A stretch of DNA of 64,000 bases from Prevotella intermedia ATCC 25611 = DSM 20706 (GCF_001953955.1 NZ_CP019300.1:248001-312000); one strand, 5' to 3'; counted from the first letter of the stretch, positions 44,737 to 55,206 are shown. The notes: a model not told the origin generated them from the letters alone. Numbers and translations are program-made.

Positions 44737-47586
44737 TTATTTAAAAACGATATTTACAATCTTCTTTGGTACAACTATCACCTTTACGATAGTCTTTCCT
44801 TCTGTGTATTTCAAACTTCTTTCGTCGCTTACAGCTGCCTTTTCAATGTCTTCCTTGCTGGCATTGGTTGGGAAAGTCATTTGGAAGCGAGCTTTTCCGT
44901 TGAACGAAATGGTCAGCTGAACTTCGTTTTCAGCCAGATTGGCTTCGTCCCAAGTCGGCCATTGTGCATCGCAGACGCTGCCATTCTCGCCGATAGACTC
45001 CCATAGTTCTTCGGCAATGTGTGGCGCAAACGGTGCTATCAGTATGAGCAATGTGCGTAATAGTTCGCGATTGTTGCATTTTTGCTGTCCCAACTCGTTC
45101 ACACAAATCATGAAAGCAGAGATAGCAGTGTTGTAAGAGAACTGTTCTATGTCGCCCGAAACCTTTTTAATGAGCTTATGCACGCTCTTCAGCGATTCCT
45201 TTGAAGGCTCGTTGTCGTTCAATTCCTGCTGATACAGCTTCCAGAATTTCTTCAGGAAGCGGAAACAACCGTCGATACCGTTGGTGTCCCAAGGCTTGCT
45301 TGCCTCGACAGGTCCAAGGAACATTTCGTACAAACGCAAGGTATCGGCACCATATTGCGCTACAATGTCGTCGGGATTGACAACGTTGAACATCGACTTC
45401 GACATCTTTTCTACCGCCCAACCACAGATATACTTACCGTCTTCAAGTATAAACTCGGCGTTTTCGTATTCGGGTCGCCACGCCTTGAAAGCCTCAACGT
45501 CGAGCACATCGGCATGGACAATGTTCACATCTACGTGGATAGGCGTTGTTTCGTATTCGCCTTTCAGTCCGTGGCTCACAAATACGGGAGCTTTGGAATG
45601 GTCGTCTGAATTGATACGATATACGAAGTTGGAACGTCCTTGTATCATTCCTTGGTTCACCAACTTTTCGTATGGCTCTTCCTTGCAGCTGTAACCGTAG
45701 TCGTAAAGGAACTTGTTCCAGAAACGGCTGTATATCAAGTGTCCTGTTGCATGCTCTGTTCCGCCTACATAAAGGTCTACATTCTGCCAATATTCGTTGG
45801 CTTCCTTGCCCACCAAAGCCTCGTCGTTGTGTGGGTCCATATAGCGAAGATAGTATGCAGAACTGCCTGCAAAGCCCGGCATTGTGTTCAGTTCCAATGG
45901 GAAAACAGTCTTGTTGTCTATCAATTCCTTGTCTACAATCTTCTTGTTCTGTTCGTCCCAAGCCCAAGCCTTGGCGCGTCCCAATGGCGGCTCGCCCGTT
46001 TCGGTAGGTTCAAACTTGTCGATTGAAGGCAATTCGAGCGGCAAACAATCTGCTGGAACCATATAAGGCATACCGTCTTTATAGTAAACTGGGAAGGGTT
46101 CGCCCCAATAACGCTGGCGTGAGAAAATAGCATCGCGCAGGCGATAGTTCACTTTCACTTTACCCAAACCTTGTTCTGTAACATACTTCTTGGTAGCTTT
46201 AATGGCTTCTTTCACCGTAAGTCCGTTCAAAGAGAAGCCTCCTTCAACTGGTTTCTCGGGACTATTGATGACGATACCTTCTTTTGCGTCGAAGCTTTCT
46301 TCCGAAACGTCGGCACCTTCGATAAGCGGACGGATTGGAAGACCGAAGTGTTTGGCAAACGCATAGTCGCGGCTATCGTGCGCTGGCACTGCCATAATTG
46401 CACCTGTGCCATAGCCTGAAAGCACGTATTCTGATATATAGATAGGCAAATCCTCGCCCGTGAAGGGGTTAATGCCATGAGAACCTGTGAAGACACCTGT
46501 AACTTTGCGGTCGGTCATACGGTCGCGCTCGGTTCGTTTCTTCACGTACGCCAAGTATTCTTCTACCTCCGCCTTCTGTTCGTCAGTCGTAAGCTCTGGA
46601 ACCAATTCGCTTTCGGGTGCAAGCACCATAAAGGTTACACCGAACATTGTGTCGGCACGTGTCGTAAAAATGGTGATGTCGTGTTCTATTTCCTTATCGC
46701 CTGCGGGTGTAAAGCTTTTAAATACAACCTCTGTACCCTCTGAACGGCCAATCCAGTTGCGCTGTGTCTCTTTCATAGAGTCCGACCAACTCACCTTTTC
46801 CAAGCCGTCTAACATACGCTGGGCGTAAGCTGACACACGCAAACACCATTGTTTCATTTTCTTCTGAACAACAGGATAGCCGCCACGCTCGCTGACACCG
46901 TCTACAACTTCGTCGTTTGCAAGCACCGTTCCTAAACCCGGACACCAGTTCACCATTGTTTCGCCAAGATAAGCGATACGGTAGTTCATCAGCGTTTCTT
47001 GCTGTTCCTTCTCGCTCATGCTCGTCCAATCGCGGGCAGAGAACATTTTTTCTTCGCTCTGTGCTACGTTGAGGTTGAGTGTCCCTTCTTCTTCAAAGTG
47101 GCGAACGAGGTCGGAAATGGGTTTTGCCTTGCCCTCGTTATAGTCGTAATACGACTCGAACATACGCTGAAAAGCCCACTGCGTCCAATGATAGTACTGT
47201 GGGTCGCAGGTGCGCACTTCGCGGTCCCAGTCGAAACAAAAGCCTATTTTGTCCAACTGTTCGCGGTATCGTGCAATGTTCTTGTCGGTTGTGATGGACG
47301 GGTGCTGTCCTGTTTGAATGGCATACTGCTCGGCAGGCAATCCGTAAGCGTCGTATCCCATTGGGTTTAACACGTTGAAACCCTTCAGACGCTTGTAGCG
47401 TGCATAGATGTCGCTGGCTATGTAGCCGAGTGGGTGCCCCACGTGTAGCCCTGCTCCCGATGGATATGGGAACATATTCAGCACGTAGAACTTTTGCTTG
47501 TTCTTATCTTCAACAACCTTATAGGTTTTGTTTTCAACCCATTTCTTCTGCCATTTCTTCTCAATGTCTGTGAAGTTGTATTCCAT
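44737..47586 (-). CDS. leuS: Leucyl-tRNA synthetase
   Basis: The start at 47586 ([16 protein letters not shown]) gives 949 residues. The class I signature is HVGHPLGY near 43, and the second is KMSKS near 715. The editing CP1 domain lies between, with [12 protein letters not shown]. It charges tRNA-Leu, one of which is coded at the start of this window. It is the first gene of an apparent six-gene operon ending with the acyltransferase. Confidence 0.96.
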   Translation of the reverse strand: MEYNFTDIEKKWQKKWVENKTYKVVEDKNKQKFYVLNMFPYPSGAGLHVGHPLGYIASDIYARYKRLKGFNVLNPMGYDAYGLPAEQYAIQTGQHPSITTDKNIARYREQLDKIGFCFDWDREVRTCDPQYYHWTQWAFQRMFESYYDYNEGKAKPISDLVRHFEEEGTLNLNVAQSEEKMFSARDWTSMSEKEQQETLMNYRIAYLGETMVNWCPGLGTVLANDEVVDGVSERGGYPVVQKKMKQWCLRVSAYAQRMLDGLEKVSWSDSMKETQRNWIGRSEGTEVVFKSFTPAGDKEIEHDITIFTTRADTMFGVTFMVLAPESELVPELTTDEQKAEVEEYLAYVKKRTERDRMTDRKVTGVFTGSHGINPFTGEDLPIYISEYVLSGYGTGAIMAVPAHDSRDYAFAKHFGLPIRPLIEGADVSEESFDAKEGIVINSPEKPVEGGFSLNGLTVKEAIKATKKYVTEQGLGKVKVNYRLRDAIFSRQRYWGEPFPVYYKDGMPYMVPADCLPLELPSIDKFEPTETGEPPLGRAKAWAWDEQNKKIVDKELIDNKTVFPLELNTMPGFAGSSAYYLRYMDPHNDEALVGKEANEYWQNVDLYVGGTEHATGHLIYSRFWNKFLYDYGYSCKEEPYEKLVNQGMIQGRSNFVYRINSDDHSKAPVFVSHGLKGEYETTPIHVDVNIVHADVLDVEAFKAWRPEYENAEFILEDGKYICGWAVEKMSKSMFNVVNPDDIVAQYGADTLRLYEMFLGPVEASKPWDTNGIDGCFRFLKKFWKLYQQELNDNEPSKESLKSVHKLIKKVSGDIEQFSYNTAISAFMICVNELGQQKCNNRELLRTLLILIAPFAPHIAEELWESIGENGSVCDAQWPTWDEANLAENEVQLTISFNGKARFQMTFPTNASKEDIEKAAVSDERSLKYTEGKTIVKVIVVPKKIVNIVFK

Positions 47587-47705
47587 TCTTATGTTTGTTT
47601 TATTTTTATTTCGTTGTCTGTGAACCATAATTTCGGTAAGGCGAAACGGCTTCCCCCTACCCTATGCTTAGTCCATTTATTAACAATGTGTTACTATCCA
47701 AGTTG

Positions 47706-47736
47706 CAAAATTACAAATTTTAATAGGTATAACAAG
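47706..47736 (-). promoter_or_regulatory. Promoter of the leuS operon
   Basis: On the minus strand a -7 TAATTTTG lies at 47706-47713 with a CTTG at 47733-47736 in the -33 position (19-bp spacer, one mismatch). It would give a leader of about 110 nt. Confidence 0.5.
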
Positions 47737-47974
47737 TCTTTTACCGAATTAATTTGGTGAAAAGCGGAAAAGAACGGGCAGTTGAAGGTAATTGTTTGGT
47801 AGAAATAAGATGGGATATGGTTTTCCTTTTTTGCTGCTTGAGGGCGGTGTTGGGGTAAGTTGGGGCGTGGTTTATTGCTTTCTTGGCACTGGATAAGAAA
47901 GGGTTTATATAGTGTTTCTAGTCTTCCTAGGATTTCTAGAAACTTTCAGCCAACACGTGGGAAAATCGCCTCGG

Positions 47975-48165
47975 TTTTGTAAAGATAATTCGTTGAGAAA
48001 ACGGTAATTTCGATTTTGCATTGCGAAAGCGGCTCTTTTGCAACGCAAAACCTACGCTTTTACCGTGCAAAACAGCCGCTTTTGCAATGTAAAACAATAG
48101 GTTTTGTAATGCGCTGATAAAGAAGATGTTACACGATAGATATACTTTGAAAAATTCTTTACACT
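47975..48165 (-). repeat. Dispersed element copy E
   Basis: 191 bp from TTTTGTAAAGATAATTCG to TTCTTTACAC. Together with copy G it forms a second subfamily, with CGGTAATTTCGATTTTGC instead of GTGATAACTGCGCTTTG. It retains the alternating tracts and the GCGGCT/AGCCGC inverted repeat. It lies about 105 bp from the GT9 stop. Confidence 0.85.
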
Positions 48166-48269
48166 ATTTCTACCCCTGTAAAGTAAGGTGTATGGGTAGG
48201 AGTTTGTACAGGTTTGTTTTGCAGTAGATGTTGTTATTTAGACTTAATTGCAGTATAAAATAAACTATA

Positions 48270-49310
48270 TTACAAGTTTAACCGCTCAATAATGGCACTT
48301 GGGGCTATGCTGTACATACATTCGAAGTCGCCACGGTGGCACGGTTTGTTGCCGAATACGGAGCAAGGGCGGCATTCCAGTTCGGTGTTTTGCACGGCAT
48401 CGTCCTCTTTTTGGTTCCAGCCGAGGAAGCCACAGTAAGGGTGAGTAGCTCCCCAGATGCTTACAACGCGCGTGCCGACGAGCGAAGCAAGGTGCATATT
48501 GGCACTGTCCATCGAAATCATTGTGTCGAGATGGCTTATCAATACGAGTTCTTCGTTCAGTCCGTGCAGCACTTCCGATGCACAAGTGCAGCCTTTATAC
48601 TTCGTAGCCCACGTGTTGAGTATCTGTTTTTCTTCCTTTCCACCGCCAAAAAAGAATATTCGGAGATTGCTGTATTCGGTGGAAAGCACCTTTACCACCT
48701 CTTCCATCTTCTCTTTTGGATACATCTTGCCGTTGTGGGCAGCAAAGGGAGCAATGCCTATCCAGCGTTCGCCGTCGGGCTTTTCACCTATTATATTAGG
48801 GAGCTGCGACAGCTGATTGCCACCGTTTGCGAATAAAGAAGTGAAAGAAAGGTCGATGGGATAGCCCAGTTTGCTTAAAACTTCTGCGTAGTTCTGGAAC
48901 GATGTGGGCTGTTGTTCCATTACTTTATCCTTCTGTCGGCACAGCTTGCGCTTACCGTTCTTGTGCTTGTCGATGTGCGCTGTCTTGTATCCGCAAAGGG
49001 TAAAGCGTGTTCGTATGTATTTCGAGCGTAGCACATCGTGGAAATCGGCAATGGCTGTAGGCTGTTTTGCCTTCAGCCTGCCGTATAGTTGGTTCAGTCC
49101 CTTAATGCCCTTGTATTCGTTTTTCAAGTCGGCTGCAATGAAATCCACATTCTTTGGCATATGGCTGAAGAATGCTTTGGCAAATGGACGGGAAAGAACG
49201 CTGATGCGAAGGTCGGGATATTGATGTGTAAGGGAATAGACCACAGGAACCGTCATAGCAACGTCGCCCATAGCAGAAAACCGTATGATGATGATGTGGT
49301 CGGTCTTCAC
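48270..49310 (-). CDS. Family 9 glycosyltransferase (heptosyltransferase-like)
   Basis: A 346-residue enzyme. The GT9 pattern is seen in IIIRFSAMGDVAMTVPVVYSL at the start, GERWIGIAPFAAHNGKMYPKEKMEEVV in the middle, and ISMDSANMHLASLVGTRVVSIWGATHP near 275. Four late cysteines (LECRPCSVFGNKPCHRGDFEC) are common in Bacteroidota members. It adds a heptose or similar sugar to the lipopolysaccharide core. It follows the DUF4254 gene by 3 bp. Confidence 0.9.
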   Translation of the reverse strand: MKTDHIIIIRFSAMGDVAMTVPVVYSLTHQYPDLRISVLSRPFAKAFFSHMPKNVDFIAADLKNEYKGIKGLNQLYGRLKAKQPTAIADFHDVLRSKYIRTRFTLCGYKTAHIDKHKNGKRKLCRQKDKVMEQQPTSFQNYAEVLSKLGYPIDLSFTSLFANGGNQLSQLPNIIGEKPDGERWIGIAPFAAHNGKMYPKEKMEEVVKVLSTEYSNLRIFFFGGGKEEKQILNTWATKYKGCTCASEVLHGLNEELVLISHLDTMISMDSANMHLASLVGTRVVSIWGATHPYCGFLGWNQKEDDAVQNTELECRPCSVFGNKPCHRGDFECMYSIAPSAIIERLNL

Positions 49311-49313
49311 CTT

Positions 49314-49916
49314 TTACTTTTTGTAGAGTACAGGGTTTGTAGCTGGGTCGTTGTACATCTTCATCTGGCGATAAACCTTCATGTACTTGCGTCCTGCCTG
49401 AATGTCGTCGAGCAATTGGTCGATAGCCGTTCCAAGATCTACCTGCTGTTCGAGCAGCACGTTCAGCTTGTTCTGGCACTTCTGAATGTGTTCTGCCGAT
49501 GCGTCGGTGCGTTCAGCTTGCTCCTTCATGTGGTATATTTTGAGCGCAAGAATAGACAGGCGGTCTACTGCCCACGCCGGACTTTCAGTATTGATAGTGG
49601 CTCCTTCCTGTATTTTCACGTCCGAATAGAGTTGGCGGAAGTAAGAGTCAATCTGTTCTACAAGGTCTGTACGGTCTTGGTTGGAACGGTCGATGCGACG
49701 CTTCAAGCTCATTCCGTCTTCAGGAACGATGTGCGGGTCGCGTATAAGGTCTTCAAAATGCCACTGAACCGTGTCAATCCAACACTTCAAATACAATCTG
49801 TTTTCAATAGAATCTCTTTCGTATGGATTATTAATAGGTGTGTCTACATTATCCGTGATGTGGTAATCGCGGATAGCTTGATTAAAAATCTCATTGCAAT
49901 GTTCCGTAAATGACAT
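49314..49916 (-). CDS. DUF4254 protein
   Basis: A 200-residue helical cytoplasmic protein matching DUF4254: AIRDYHITDNVDTPINNPYERDSIE near the start, WIDTVQWHFEDLIRDPHI, and KRRIDRSNQDRTDLVEQIDSYF. The C-terminal part is a long coiled coil (CQNKLNVLLEQQVDLGTAIDQLL). The family is regularly coded next to GT9 genes in Bacteroidota, as here, implying a role in core-glycan synthesis, but its activity is unknown. Confidence 0.85.
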   Translation of the reverse strand: MSFTEHCNEIFNQAIRDYHITDNVDTPINNPYERDSIENRLYLKCWIDTVQWHFEDLIRDPHIVPEDGMSLKRRIDRSNQDRTDLVEQIDSYFRQLYSDVKIQEGATINTESPAWAVDRLSILALKIYHMKEQAERTDASAEHIQKCQNKLNVLLEQQVDLGTAIDQLLDDIQAGRKYMKVYRQMKMYNDPATNPVLYKK

Positions 49917-49940
49917 ATTTCTGCTCTTTTAATTTTTCTG

Positions 49941-49972
49941 CAAATATAGTTCAAATAAATCATATACACAAA
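49941..49972 (-). promoter_or_regulatory. Promoter of the DUF4254-GT9 operon
   Basis: On the minus strand a -33 TTTG (49969-49972) and a -7 TATATTTG (49941-49948) with a 20-bp spacer. A strong match 25 bp upstream of the start codon. Confidence 0.75.
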
Positions 49973-50195
49973 ATAAAAGCAAGGCATTTTTATCCGAGAA
50001 AGCCTCAATGTTGTAAAAAATACATTAAATTGATGTGCCAATATGGTTGAGAACGATGTACCGAACAAATGGAAGTAATGTTATAATCATCTATTATAAT
50101 GGCTTGATTTAGCGCAATATAATATCAAAAGTGCTGTTTTTATTGCACAAATGTATATGTTTTGTGCATAGATGAGTGCTTTTTTAAGCAAAAAA

Positions 50196-50227
50196 TTTGC
50201 GTGTATGAAAAAATTATCTTTCCTTTG
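50196..50227 (+). promoter_or_regulatory. Promoter of acpP
   Basis: A -33 TTTG (50196-50199) and a -7 TTCCTTTG (50220-50227, one mismatch) with a 20-bp spacer. The leader is about 50 nt to the ATG at 50284. Confidence 0.6.
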
Positions 50228-50283
50228 CAGCCGAATTTTAGAATTTAGAAAGTTAATAGTAAACATTTTAAAACTTAACAATT

Positions 50284-50520
50284 ATGTCAGAAATTGAATC
50301 AAAGGTAAAAGCAATTATCGTAGATAAGCTCGGTGTAGACGAGGCAGAAGTAAAGCCAGAAGCAAGTTTCACAAACGACCTTGGTGCTGATTCTTTGGAT
50401 ACAGTAGAACTTATCATGGAGTTTGAGAAGGAATTTGGTATCTCTATTCCAGACGATAAGGCAGAAAAGATCGCTACTGTAGGCGATGCTATTGCTTATA
50501 TCCAAGAGAACGCAAAGTAA
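50284..50520 (+). CDS. acpP: Acyl carrier protein
   Basis: 78 residues, acidic and helical, the normal size. The phosphopantetheine attachment site is the Ser in [16 protein letters not shown]. It carries growing chains in fatty acid synthesis. The fabF gene follows on the same strand after a 255-bp structured spacer. Confidence 0.97.
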   Translation: MSEIESKVKAIIVDKLGVDEAEVKPEASFTNDLGADSLDTVELIMEFEKEFGISIPDDKAEKIATVGDAIAYIQENAK

Positions 50521-50538
50521 GAAGATATATAAATGATG

Positions 50539-50560
50539 GTTGGGAGCTTCGGCTTCCAAC
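50539..50560 (+). terminator. UUCG-loop hairpin after acpP
   Basis: A stem GTTGGGAGC / GCTTCCAAC (one G-U pair) closed by a TTCG tetraloop. The T content after it is weak. It may be a partial terminator or a 3' stabiliser that raises acpP over fabF expression. Confidence 0.55.
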
Positions 50561-50594
50561 TGACTTTTAATCTTTAACATTTACTTATTTCTTA

Positions 50595-50732
50595 CTTAGG
50601 TTTCGTTCATTCAGACTCTAAGACAAGAAAAAAGAGTTAAGGAGTTAAGCCAATCGTTTTACTTACGTTTCATAAGTGTATAGTAGAACCCTTTGCTTAA
50701 CTCCTTAATTCTATATCTGAAAGAAACCTAAG
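50595..50732 (+). ncRNA. Nested long hairpin in the acpP-fabF spacer
   Basis: Three nested pairings can be read. CTTAGGTTTC (50595-50604) pairs with GAAACCTAAG (50723-50732). TTCAGA (50610-50615) pairs with TCTGAA (50717-50722). TTAAGGAGTTAAGC (50637-50650) pairs with GCTTAACTCCTTAA (50695-50708). The result is one 138-nt structure ahead of fabF. It could be a leader element, a processing site or an attenuator. No T-run follows, so it is not an intrinsic terminator. Confidence 0.5.
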
Positions 50733-50775
50733 AGCGTCTCGTAATCACGATGACAGAATTTAAATCAGCAAATTA

Positions 50776-52038
50776 ATGGAATTAAAAAGAGTAGTAGTAA
50801 CAGGACTTGGTGCAGTTACTCCATTGGGAAATAATCCTGAAGAAACTTGGAAAGCAATGCTTGAAGGTAAGAGTGGTGCAGCTCCTATTACTTATTTCGA
50901 TACAACTAATTTTAAAGCAAAGTTCGCTTGCGAGGTTAAAAACCTTAATGTGAACGATTATATCGACCGTAAAGAAGCGCGTAAGCTCGACCGTTACACA
51001 CAGTTGGCACTCATCAGTGCCATTCAAGGTGTAGAAGATTGTGGCATCGACTTGGAGAAAGCCGACAAAAATCGCATCGGTGTGGTTTACGGAGTTGGTA
51101 TTGGCGGTATTAAAACCTTTGAAGAAGAAATCGGTTATTACGCACTTCATAAGGAAGACGGCCCTAAATTCAATCCTTTCTTCATACCAAAGATGATTGC
51201 CGACATTGCTTCTGGACACATCAGCATTCGTTTTGGTTTCCACGGTCCTAACTTCACCACAACATCGGCTTGTGCATCGTCTACCAATGCTATTGCCACA
51301 GCGTTCAATTTAATTCGCTTGGGCAAGGCTGATATGATTGTCAGTGGTGGTGCTGAGGCCGCTATTACCGAGGCAGGAGTAGGCGGTTTCACTGCAATGC
51401 ACGCACTTTCAACTCGCAATGATGACCCAGAACGCGCTTCACGTCCATTCTCAGCAAGCCGAGACGGCTTCGTTATGGGTGAAGGAGCAGGCTGCTTGAT
51501 TCTCGAAGAGTTAGAACACGCAAAGGCTCGTGGTGCTAAGATATACGCAGAGTTGGTTGGTGAGGGCGAATCTGCCGATGCTCACCACATCACAGCGTCT
51601 CACCCAGAAGGCTTGGGTGCAAATTTGGTAATGCAAGCAGCACTCGACGATGCAGGTTTGAAGCCCGAAGACATCGACTACATCAATGTTCACGGTACAT
51701 CAACTCCTGTTGGCGACGTTTCAGAAGTAAAGGCTATTGTTCAGCTTTTCGGCGATTCTGCCTACAAACTCAATATTTCGTCTACCAAGAGTATGACAGG
51801 ACACTTGCTTGGAGCTGCTGGTGCAGTTGAAGCAATGGCTTGTGTGCTCTCTGTTCAAAACGATATTATCCCTCCAACAATCAACCACGAAGAGGACGAT
51901 AAGGACGAAGAAATTGATTACAATTTGAATTTTACGTTCAATAAGGCTCAAAAACGCGAAGTACGTGCTGCACTTAGCAACACATTCGGCTTTGGTGGCC
52001 ACAATGCTTGCGTGATTTTCAAGAAGTATGCTGAATAA
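50776..52038 (+). CDS. fabF: 3-oxoacyl-ACP synthase II
   Basis: 420 residues, normal for FabF. The catalytic triad is visible: Cys in TTSACASSTNAIA near 166, His in VHGTSTPVGD near 305 and His in TKSMTGHLLGAAGAVEA near 342. It elongates acyl-ACP chains by condensation with malonyl-ACP. The end overlaps rnc by 11 bp. Confidence 0.96.
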   Translation: MELKRVVVTGLGAVTPLGNNPEETWKAMLEGKSGAAPITYFDTTNFKAKFACEVKNLNVNDYIDRKEARKLDRYTQLALISAIQGVEDCGIDLEKADKNRIGVVYGVGIGGIKTFEEEIGYYALHKEDGPKFNPFFIPKMIADIASGHISIRFGFHGPNFTTTSACASSTNAIATAFNLIRLGKADMIVSGGAEAAITEAGVGGFTAMHALSTRNDDPERASRPFSASRDGFVMGEGAGCLILEELEHAKARGAKIYAELVGEGESADAHHITASHPEGLGANLVMQAALDDAGLKPEDIDYINVHGTSTPVGDVSEVKAIVQLFGDSAYKLNISSTKSMTGHLLGAAGAVEAMACVLSVQNDIIPPTINHEEDDKDEEIDYNLNFTFNKAQKREVRAALSNTFGFGGHNACVIFKKYAE

Positions 52039-52987
52039 AATAATAGATAGAATAAAGCTCCCTTTCCGCAAGGAAAAGGAGCTTTATTTGTCTTTATACC
52101 AAATAATAGGGGTGCTTCCTCACAATCTTTCCTACTATAAAACGGCACTCTTGCACAAGAGTGTGGCACGAAGGAACGAGAAAGGAAAGCCCGTTAACAA
52201 CGAACGCTTAGAGTTTTTGGGCGATGCCATATTAGATGCCATCGTGGGCGATATTGTTTATGAGCATTTCCCTGGCAAACGCGAAGGCTTTCTTACCAAT
52301 ACTCGCTCGAAGATAGTGCAGCGCGAGACCCTCAATAAGTTGGCGAACGACTTGGGAATAACGAAGTTAATTCTGTCAAGCGGGCACTCGCAGTCGCACA
52401 ATAGCTATCTTGGCGGCAATGCGTTCGAGGCTTTGGTAGGCGCGTTATACCTTGACCACGGCTACACAGCCTGCATGAAGTTTATGAAACGGCAAATCTT
52501 AGGCGAGCTTATCAATATTGATAAGGTGGCTTATAAGGAAGTAAACTTCAAGTCGAAACTCATAGAATGGACACAGAAACACAAGATAAATCTTGAGTTT
52601 AAGCCGCTTTCTTTCGGTAAAGACAAAGAAGGCAGCCCCACTTTCAGCTTCCAAGTTGTATTGGAAGGCATTGCCTGTGGCGAAGGAAATGGCTATTCAA
52701 AGAAGGAAAGTCAGCAAGAAGCAGCCAAAATAACCCTCCAACGTATTCGCAAAGAGGTGAATTTTGCTGATGGAATATTTGAAGCCAAGAAGAACCGCCT
52801 TGCTTTGGAAGAACCAACAGACTCCGACACCGTTGCAACAACGGAAGTGGAAGAACTCATATTGCCGTCGAGTACAGTGCAAAGCGATACCCTTTCCGTT
52901 GTAGAAACGCAAGAACAACCTTCCGTTATTGATGTAAACGAGAAAGAAAACATCATCGCCGAAGCCGAAGCAAAGGCGTTTCAGTAG
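52028..52987 (+). CDS. rnc: Ribonuclease III
   Basis: 319 residues. The catalytic signature ERLEFLGDAILDAIVGDI is near 60, and FEALVGALYLDHG holds the second acidic site near 138. A double-stranded RNA binding domain is at about 177-245 (PTFSFQVVLEGIACGEGNGYS...KKESQQEAAKITL). A tail of about 65 acidic residues (EEPTDSDTVATTEVEE...) extends beyond the usual end. It processes rRNA and double-stranded RNA. The start overlaps fabF. Confidence 0.94.
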   Translation: MLNKIIDRIKLPFRKEKELYLSLYQIIGVLPHNLSYYKTALLHKSVARRNEKGKPVNNERLEFLGDAILDAIVGDIVYEHFPGKREGFLTNTRSKIVQRETLNKLANDLGITKLILSSGHSQSHNSYLGGNAFEALVGALYLDHGYTACMKFMKRQILGELINIDKVAYKEVNFKSKLIEWTQKHKINLEFKPLSFGKDKEGSPTFSFQVVLEGIACGEGNGYSKKESQQEAAKITLQRIRKEVNFADGIFEAKKNRLALEEPTDSDTVATTEVEELILPSSTVQSDTLSVVETQEQPSVIDVNEKENIIAEAEAKAFQ

Positions 52988-53086
52988 CAAGACAGAGGCG
53001 AATAAAGCCCACGTAAAGTATGCTCAAGATTTAGAACCGAAGTGCAAAATAATGTTCTATTGATGATTAATATCAAAATAAAACAG

Positions 53087-53094
53087 TATTTTTG
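53087..53094 (+). promoter_or_regulatory. -7 element for the ychF-lgt operon
   Basis: TATTTTTG, 31 bp upstream of the ATG at 53126. The nearest TTG upstream is 24 bp away, too far for a good -33. Confidence 0.45.
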
Positions 53095-53125
53095 CACCAA
53101 AAGAAAATAAACGTTTATTTAGAAT

Positions 53126-54229
53126 ATGGCATTAAAATGTGGTATAGTAGGTTTGCCAAACGTGGGCAAATCTACACTTTTCAACTGTCTGAGCAGTGCC
53201 AAGGCGCAGGCAGCCAACTTTCCTTTCTGCACGATAGAACCCAATTTGGGGGTTATTACCGTGCCCGACGAGCGTTTGAACAAGCTCGCCGAAATTGTTC
53301 ACCCAGGGCGAATAGTGCCTGCTACCTGCGAGATTGTAGACATTGCAGGTCTTGTTAAGGGTGCAAGCAAGGGCGAAGGATTGGGCAACAAGTTCCTTGG
53401 CAACATTCGCGAATGCGATGCTATCATTCACGTTATTCGCTGTTTCGAGGACGATAATATCGTTCGTGAAGGCGGTGCAGCAGTAAATCCGATTGAAGAC
53501 AAGGAGATTATAGATACCGAACTCCAACTGAAAGACCTTGAAACCATCGAGGCGCAACTTGCCAAACAGCAGAAAATGGCGGCTGCAGGCAACAAAGATG
53601 CCAAGGTAATGGTGTCTGTGCTCGATGCTTATAAAGCGGTGCTGGAGCAAGGCAAGAACGCCCGTAGCGTGCAATTTGAGAGCAAAGAAGAACAACAGGC
53701 AGCTCACGACTTGTTCCTTCTTACCACAAAGCCTGTGCTTTACGTTTGCAACGTGGACGAAAACAGTGCAAAGGACGGTAACGAATACAGCAAGCAAGTA
53801 GAGAAAATCGCTGCCGAAGAAGGCGCAGAAGCGATGATTATTGCTGCCAAGACCGAAGAAGACATTGCGTCGTTAGAGAGTTACGAAGACAAGAAGCTCT
53901 TCCTCGACGAACTCGGATTGGAGCAAAGCGGTGTAAACCGCCTCATTAACAAGGCTTACCACCTCTTGAATCTTCAGACATTCATCACCGCAGGCGAGAT
54001 GGAAGTAAAGGCGTGGACGTTCCAGAAAGGTTGGAAAGCCCCTCAATGTGCAGGCGTTATCCACACCGATTTTGAGAAAGGGTTCATTCGTGCAGAGGTT
54101 ATCAAGTACGAAGACTATTTGAAGTACGGTTCTGAAGCTGCCGTCCGCGAAGCTGGAAAGCTTGGCGTAGAAGGCAAAGAATACATTGTGCAGGACGGCG
54201 ACATTATGCACTTCCGTTTCAACGTATAG
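53126..54229 (+). CDS. ychF: Obg-like ATPase YchF
   Basis: 367 residues, full length. The G1 loop is [13 protein letters not shown]3 is [20 protein letters not shown], and the G4 site is VCNVDE instead of NKxD, which explains ATP preference in the family. The C-terminal TGS-like domain includes [28 protein letters not shown]. It associates with ribosomes and affects stress responses. lgt follows after 18 bp. Confidence 0.96.
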   Translation: MALKCGIVGLPNVGKSTLFNCLSSAKAQAANFPFCTIEPNLGVITVPDERLNKLAEIVHPGRIVPATCEIVDIAGLVKGASKGEGLGNKFLGNIRECDAIIHVIRCFEDDNIVREGGAAVNPIEDKEIIDTELQLKDLETIEAQLAKQQKMAAAGNKDAKVMVSVLDAYKAVLEQGKNARSVQFESKEEQQAAHDLFLLTTKPVLYVCNVDENSAKDGNEYSKQVEKIAAEEGAEAMIIAAKTEEDIASLESYEDKKLFLDELGLEQSGVNRLINKAYHLLNLQTFITAGEMEVKAWTFQKGWKAPQCAGVIHTDFEKGFIRAEVIKYEDYLKYGSEAAVREAGKLGVEGKEYIVQDGDIMHFRFNV

Positions 54230-54247
54230 TTCAGGGAGGAATAAAAG

Positions 54248-55090
54248 ATGCTGAACAATCTGCTTTATATAGCTTGGCAACCCGACGAATACCTTGTGCG
54301 CTTCGGCTCAATGGGCATTCGTTGGTACGGAATGTGCTGGCTTGTGGGCTTTGCCGTTGCATATTTCCTTATGCGATGGCTCTTCAAACGCCACAAGATA
54401 GCCGACGAAAAGTTCGACCCGATGTTTGTTTACGTCTTCCTTGGCGCATTTATCGGTGCCCGATTGGGGCATTGTTTCTTTTACGAACCGCAAGACTTCT
54501 TCGACTCGTGGCAGCATTTCGTTGAGATATTTCTCCCTATAAAGTTCCTTGCTGGCGGCGGTTGGAAGTTCGTAGGCTATCAAGGCTTGGCTTCCCACGG
54601 CGGAGTTATCGGACTCCTCGTTGGTCTTTACCTTTACATAAAGCGCACAAAGCTGAATGCTTGGGTCGTGTTAGACTTTATGGGCATCTGTTCTACCGTA
54701 ACATCGGTGTTCATTCGCTTGGGCAATCTGATGAATTCGGAGATTATCGGAAAGGTAACCGATGTGCCTTGGGCGTTCGTTTTCTACGATGTCGATACCT
54801 ATCCGCGCCACCCCGGACAGCTTTACGAGGCGATTGCCTACTTTGTTTTCTTCTGGGTTATCTTCCTTATTTATAGGAAATATCCTAAGAAAGTGGGTAC
54901 AGGACTTTACTTCGGCTTATGCCTTGCGCTTATTTTCACTTTCCGTTTCTTCATCGAATACACAAAGGAAGTGCAAGTAGACTTCGAGGCTGGCTTGCCA
55001 ATTGATATGGGACAGATACTCAGCATACCGTTTATAGCACTCGGTATATGGTCGGTTATGCGGTCGAGAGGGAAAGAATACAATGCGTAA
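54248..55090 (+). CDS. lgt: Prolipoprotein diacylglyceryl transferase
   Basis: 280 residues with about seven membrane segments. The family signatures are GARLGHCFFYEP near 77, SHGGVIGLL near 117 and RLGNLMNSEIIG near 157 (the RxGNxxNxE core). It transfers diacylglycerol to the lipobox cysteine, the first step for the several lipoproteins coded in this window. It is downstream of ychF in one operon with a terminator after it. Confidence 0.95.
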   Translation: MLNNLLYIAWQPDEYLVRFGSMGIRWYGMCWLVGFAVAYFLMRWLFKRHKIADEKFDPMFVYVFLGAFIGARLGHCFFYEPQDFFDSWQHFVEIFLPIKFLAGGGWKFVGYQGLASHGGVIGLLVGLYLYIKRTKLNAWVVLDFMGICSTVTSVFIRLGNLMNSEIIGKVTDVPWAFVFYDVDTYPRHPGQLYEAIAYFVFFWVIFLIYRKYPKKVGTGLYFGLCLALIFTFRFFIEYTKEVQVDFEAGLPIDMGQILSIPFIALGIWSVMRSRGKEYNA

Positions 55091-55108
55091 AATATGCAAT
55101 AATATAAA

Positions 55109-55137
55109 AGGTAGGAAGTTTTTCCTGCCTTTTTTTA
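55109..55137 (+). terminator. Intrinsic terminator after lgt
   Basis: A stem AGGTAGGAA / TTCCTGCCT (one mismatch or G-U) with a T-rich loop, followed by seven T residues. Confidence 0.85.
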
Positions 55138-55169
55138 TTCCCTTCTTACCTTATTTTATGTGAATAATC

Positions 55170-55200
55170 TTTATAATGTGAAATAAAATGTGTAAGTTTG
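55170..55200 (+). promoter_or_regulatory. Promoter for the methyltransferase leader
   Basis: A -7 TAAGTTTG at 55193-55200 and a TTTA at 55170-55173 in the -33 position (19-bp spacer, one mismatch). Transcription should start near 55207, about 300 nt before the methyltransferase ATG. Confidence 0.55.
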
Positions 55201-55206
55201 CAAATG

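Larger units (their letters stand above)
47587..48269. other. Intergenic region between leuS and the GT9 gene
   Basis: 683 bp without a credible gene. It contains the leuS promoter (47706-47736), a small inverted repeat GTTTCTAG / CTAGAAAC (47914-47943), and dispersed element copy E (47975-48165). The part 47760-47900 is G-rich on the plus strand and otherwise featureless. Confidence 0.5.
49917..50283. other. Divergent intergenic region between DUF4254 and acpP
   Basis: 367 bp, AT-rich. It holds the minus-strand promoter at 49941-49972 and the plus-strand acpP promoter at 50196-50227. I see no gene or repeat in the 220 bp between them. Confidence 0.5.
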
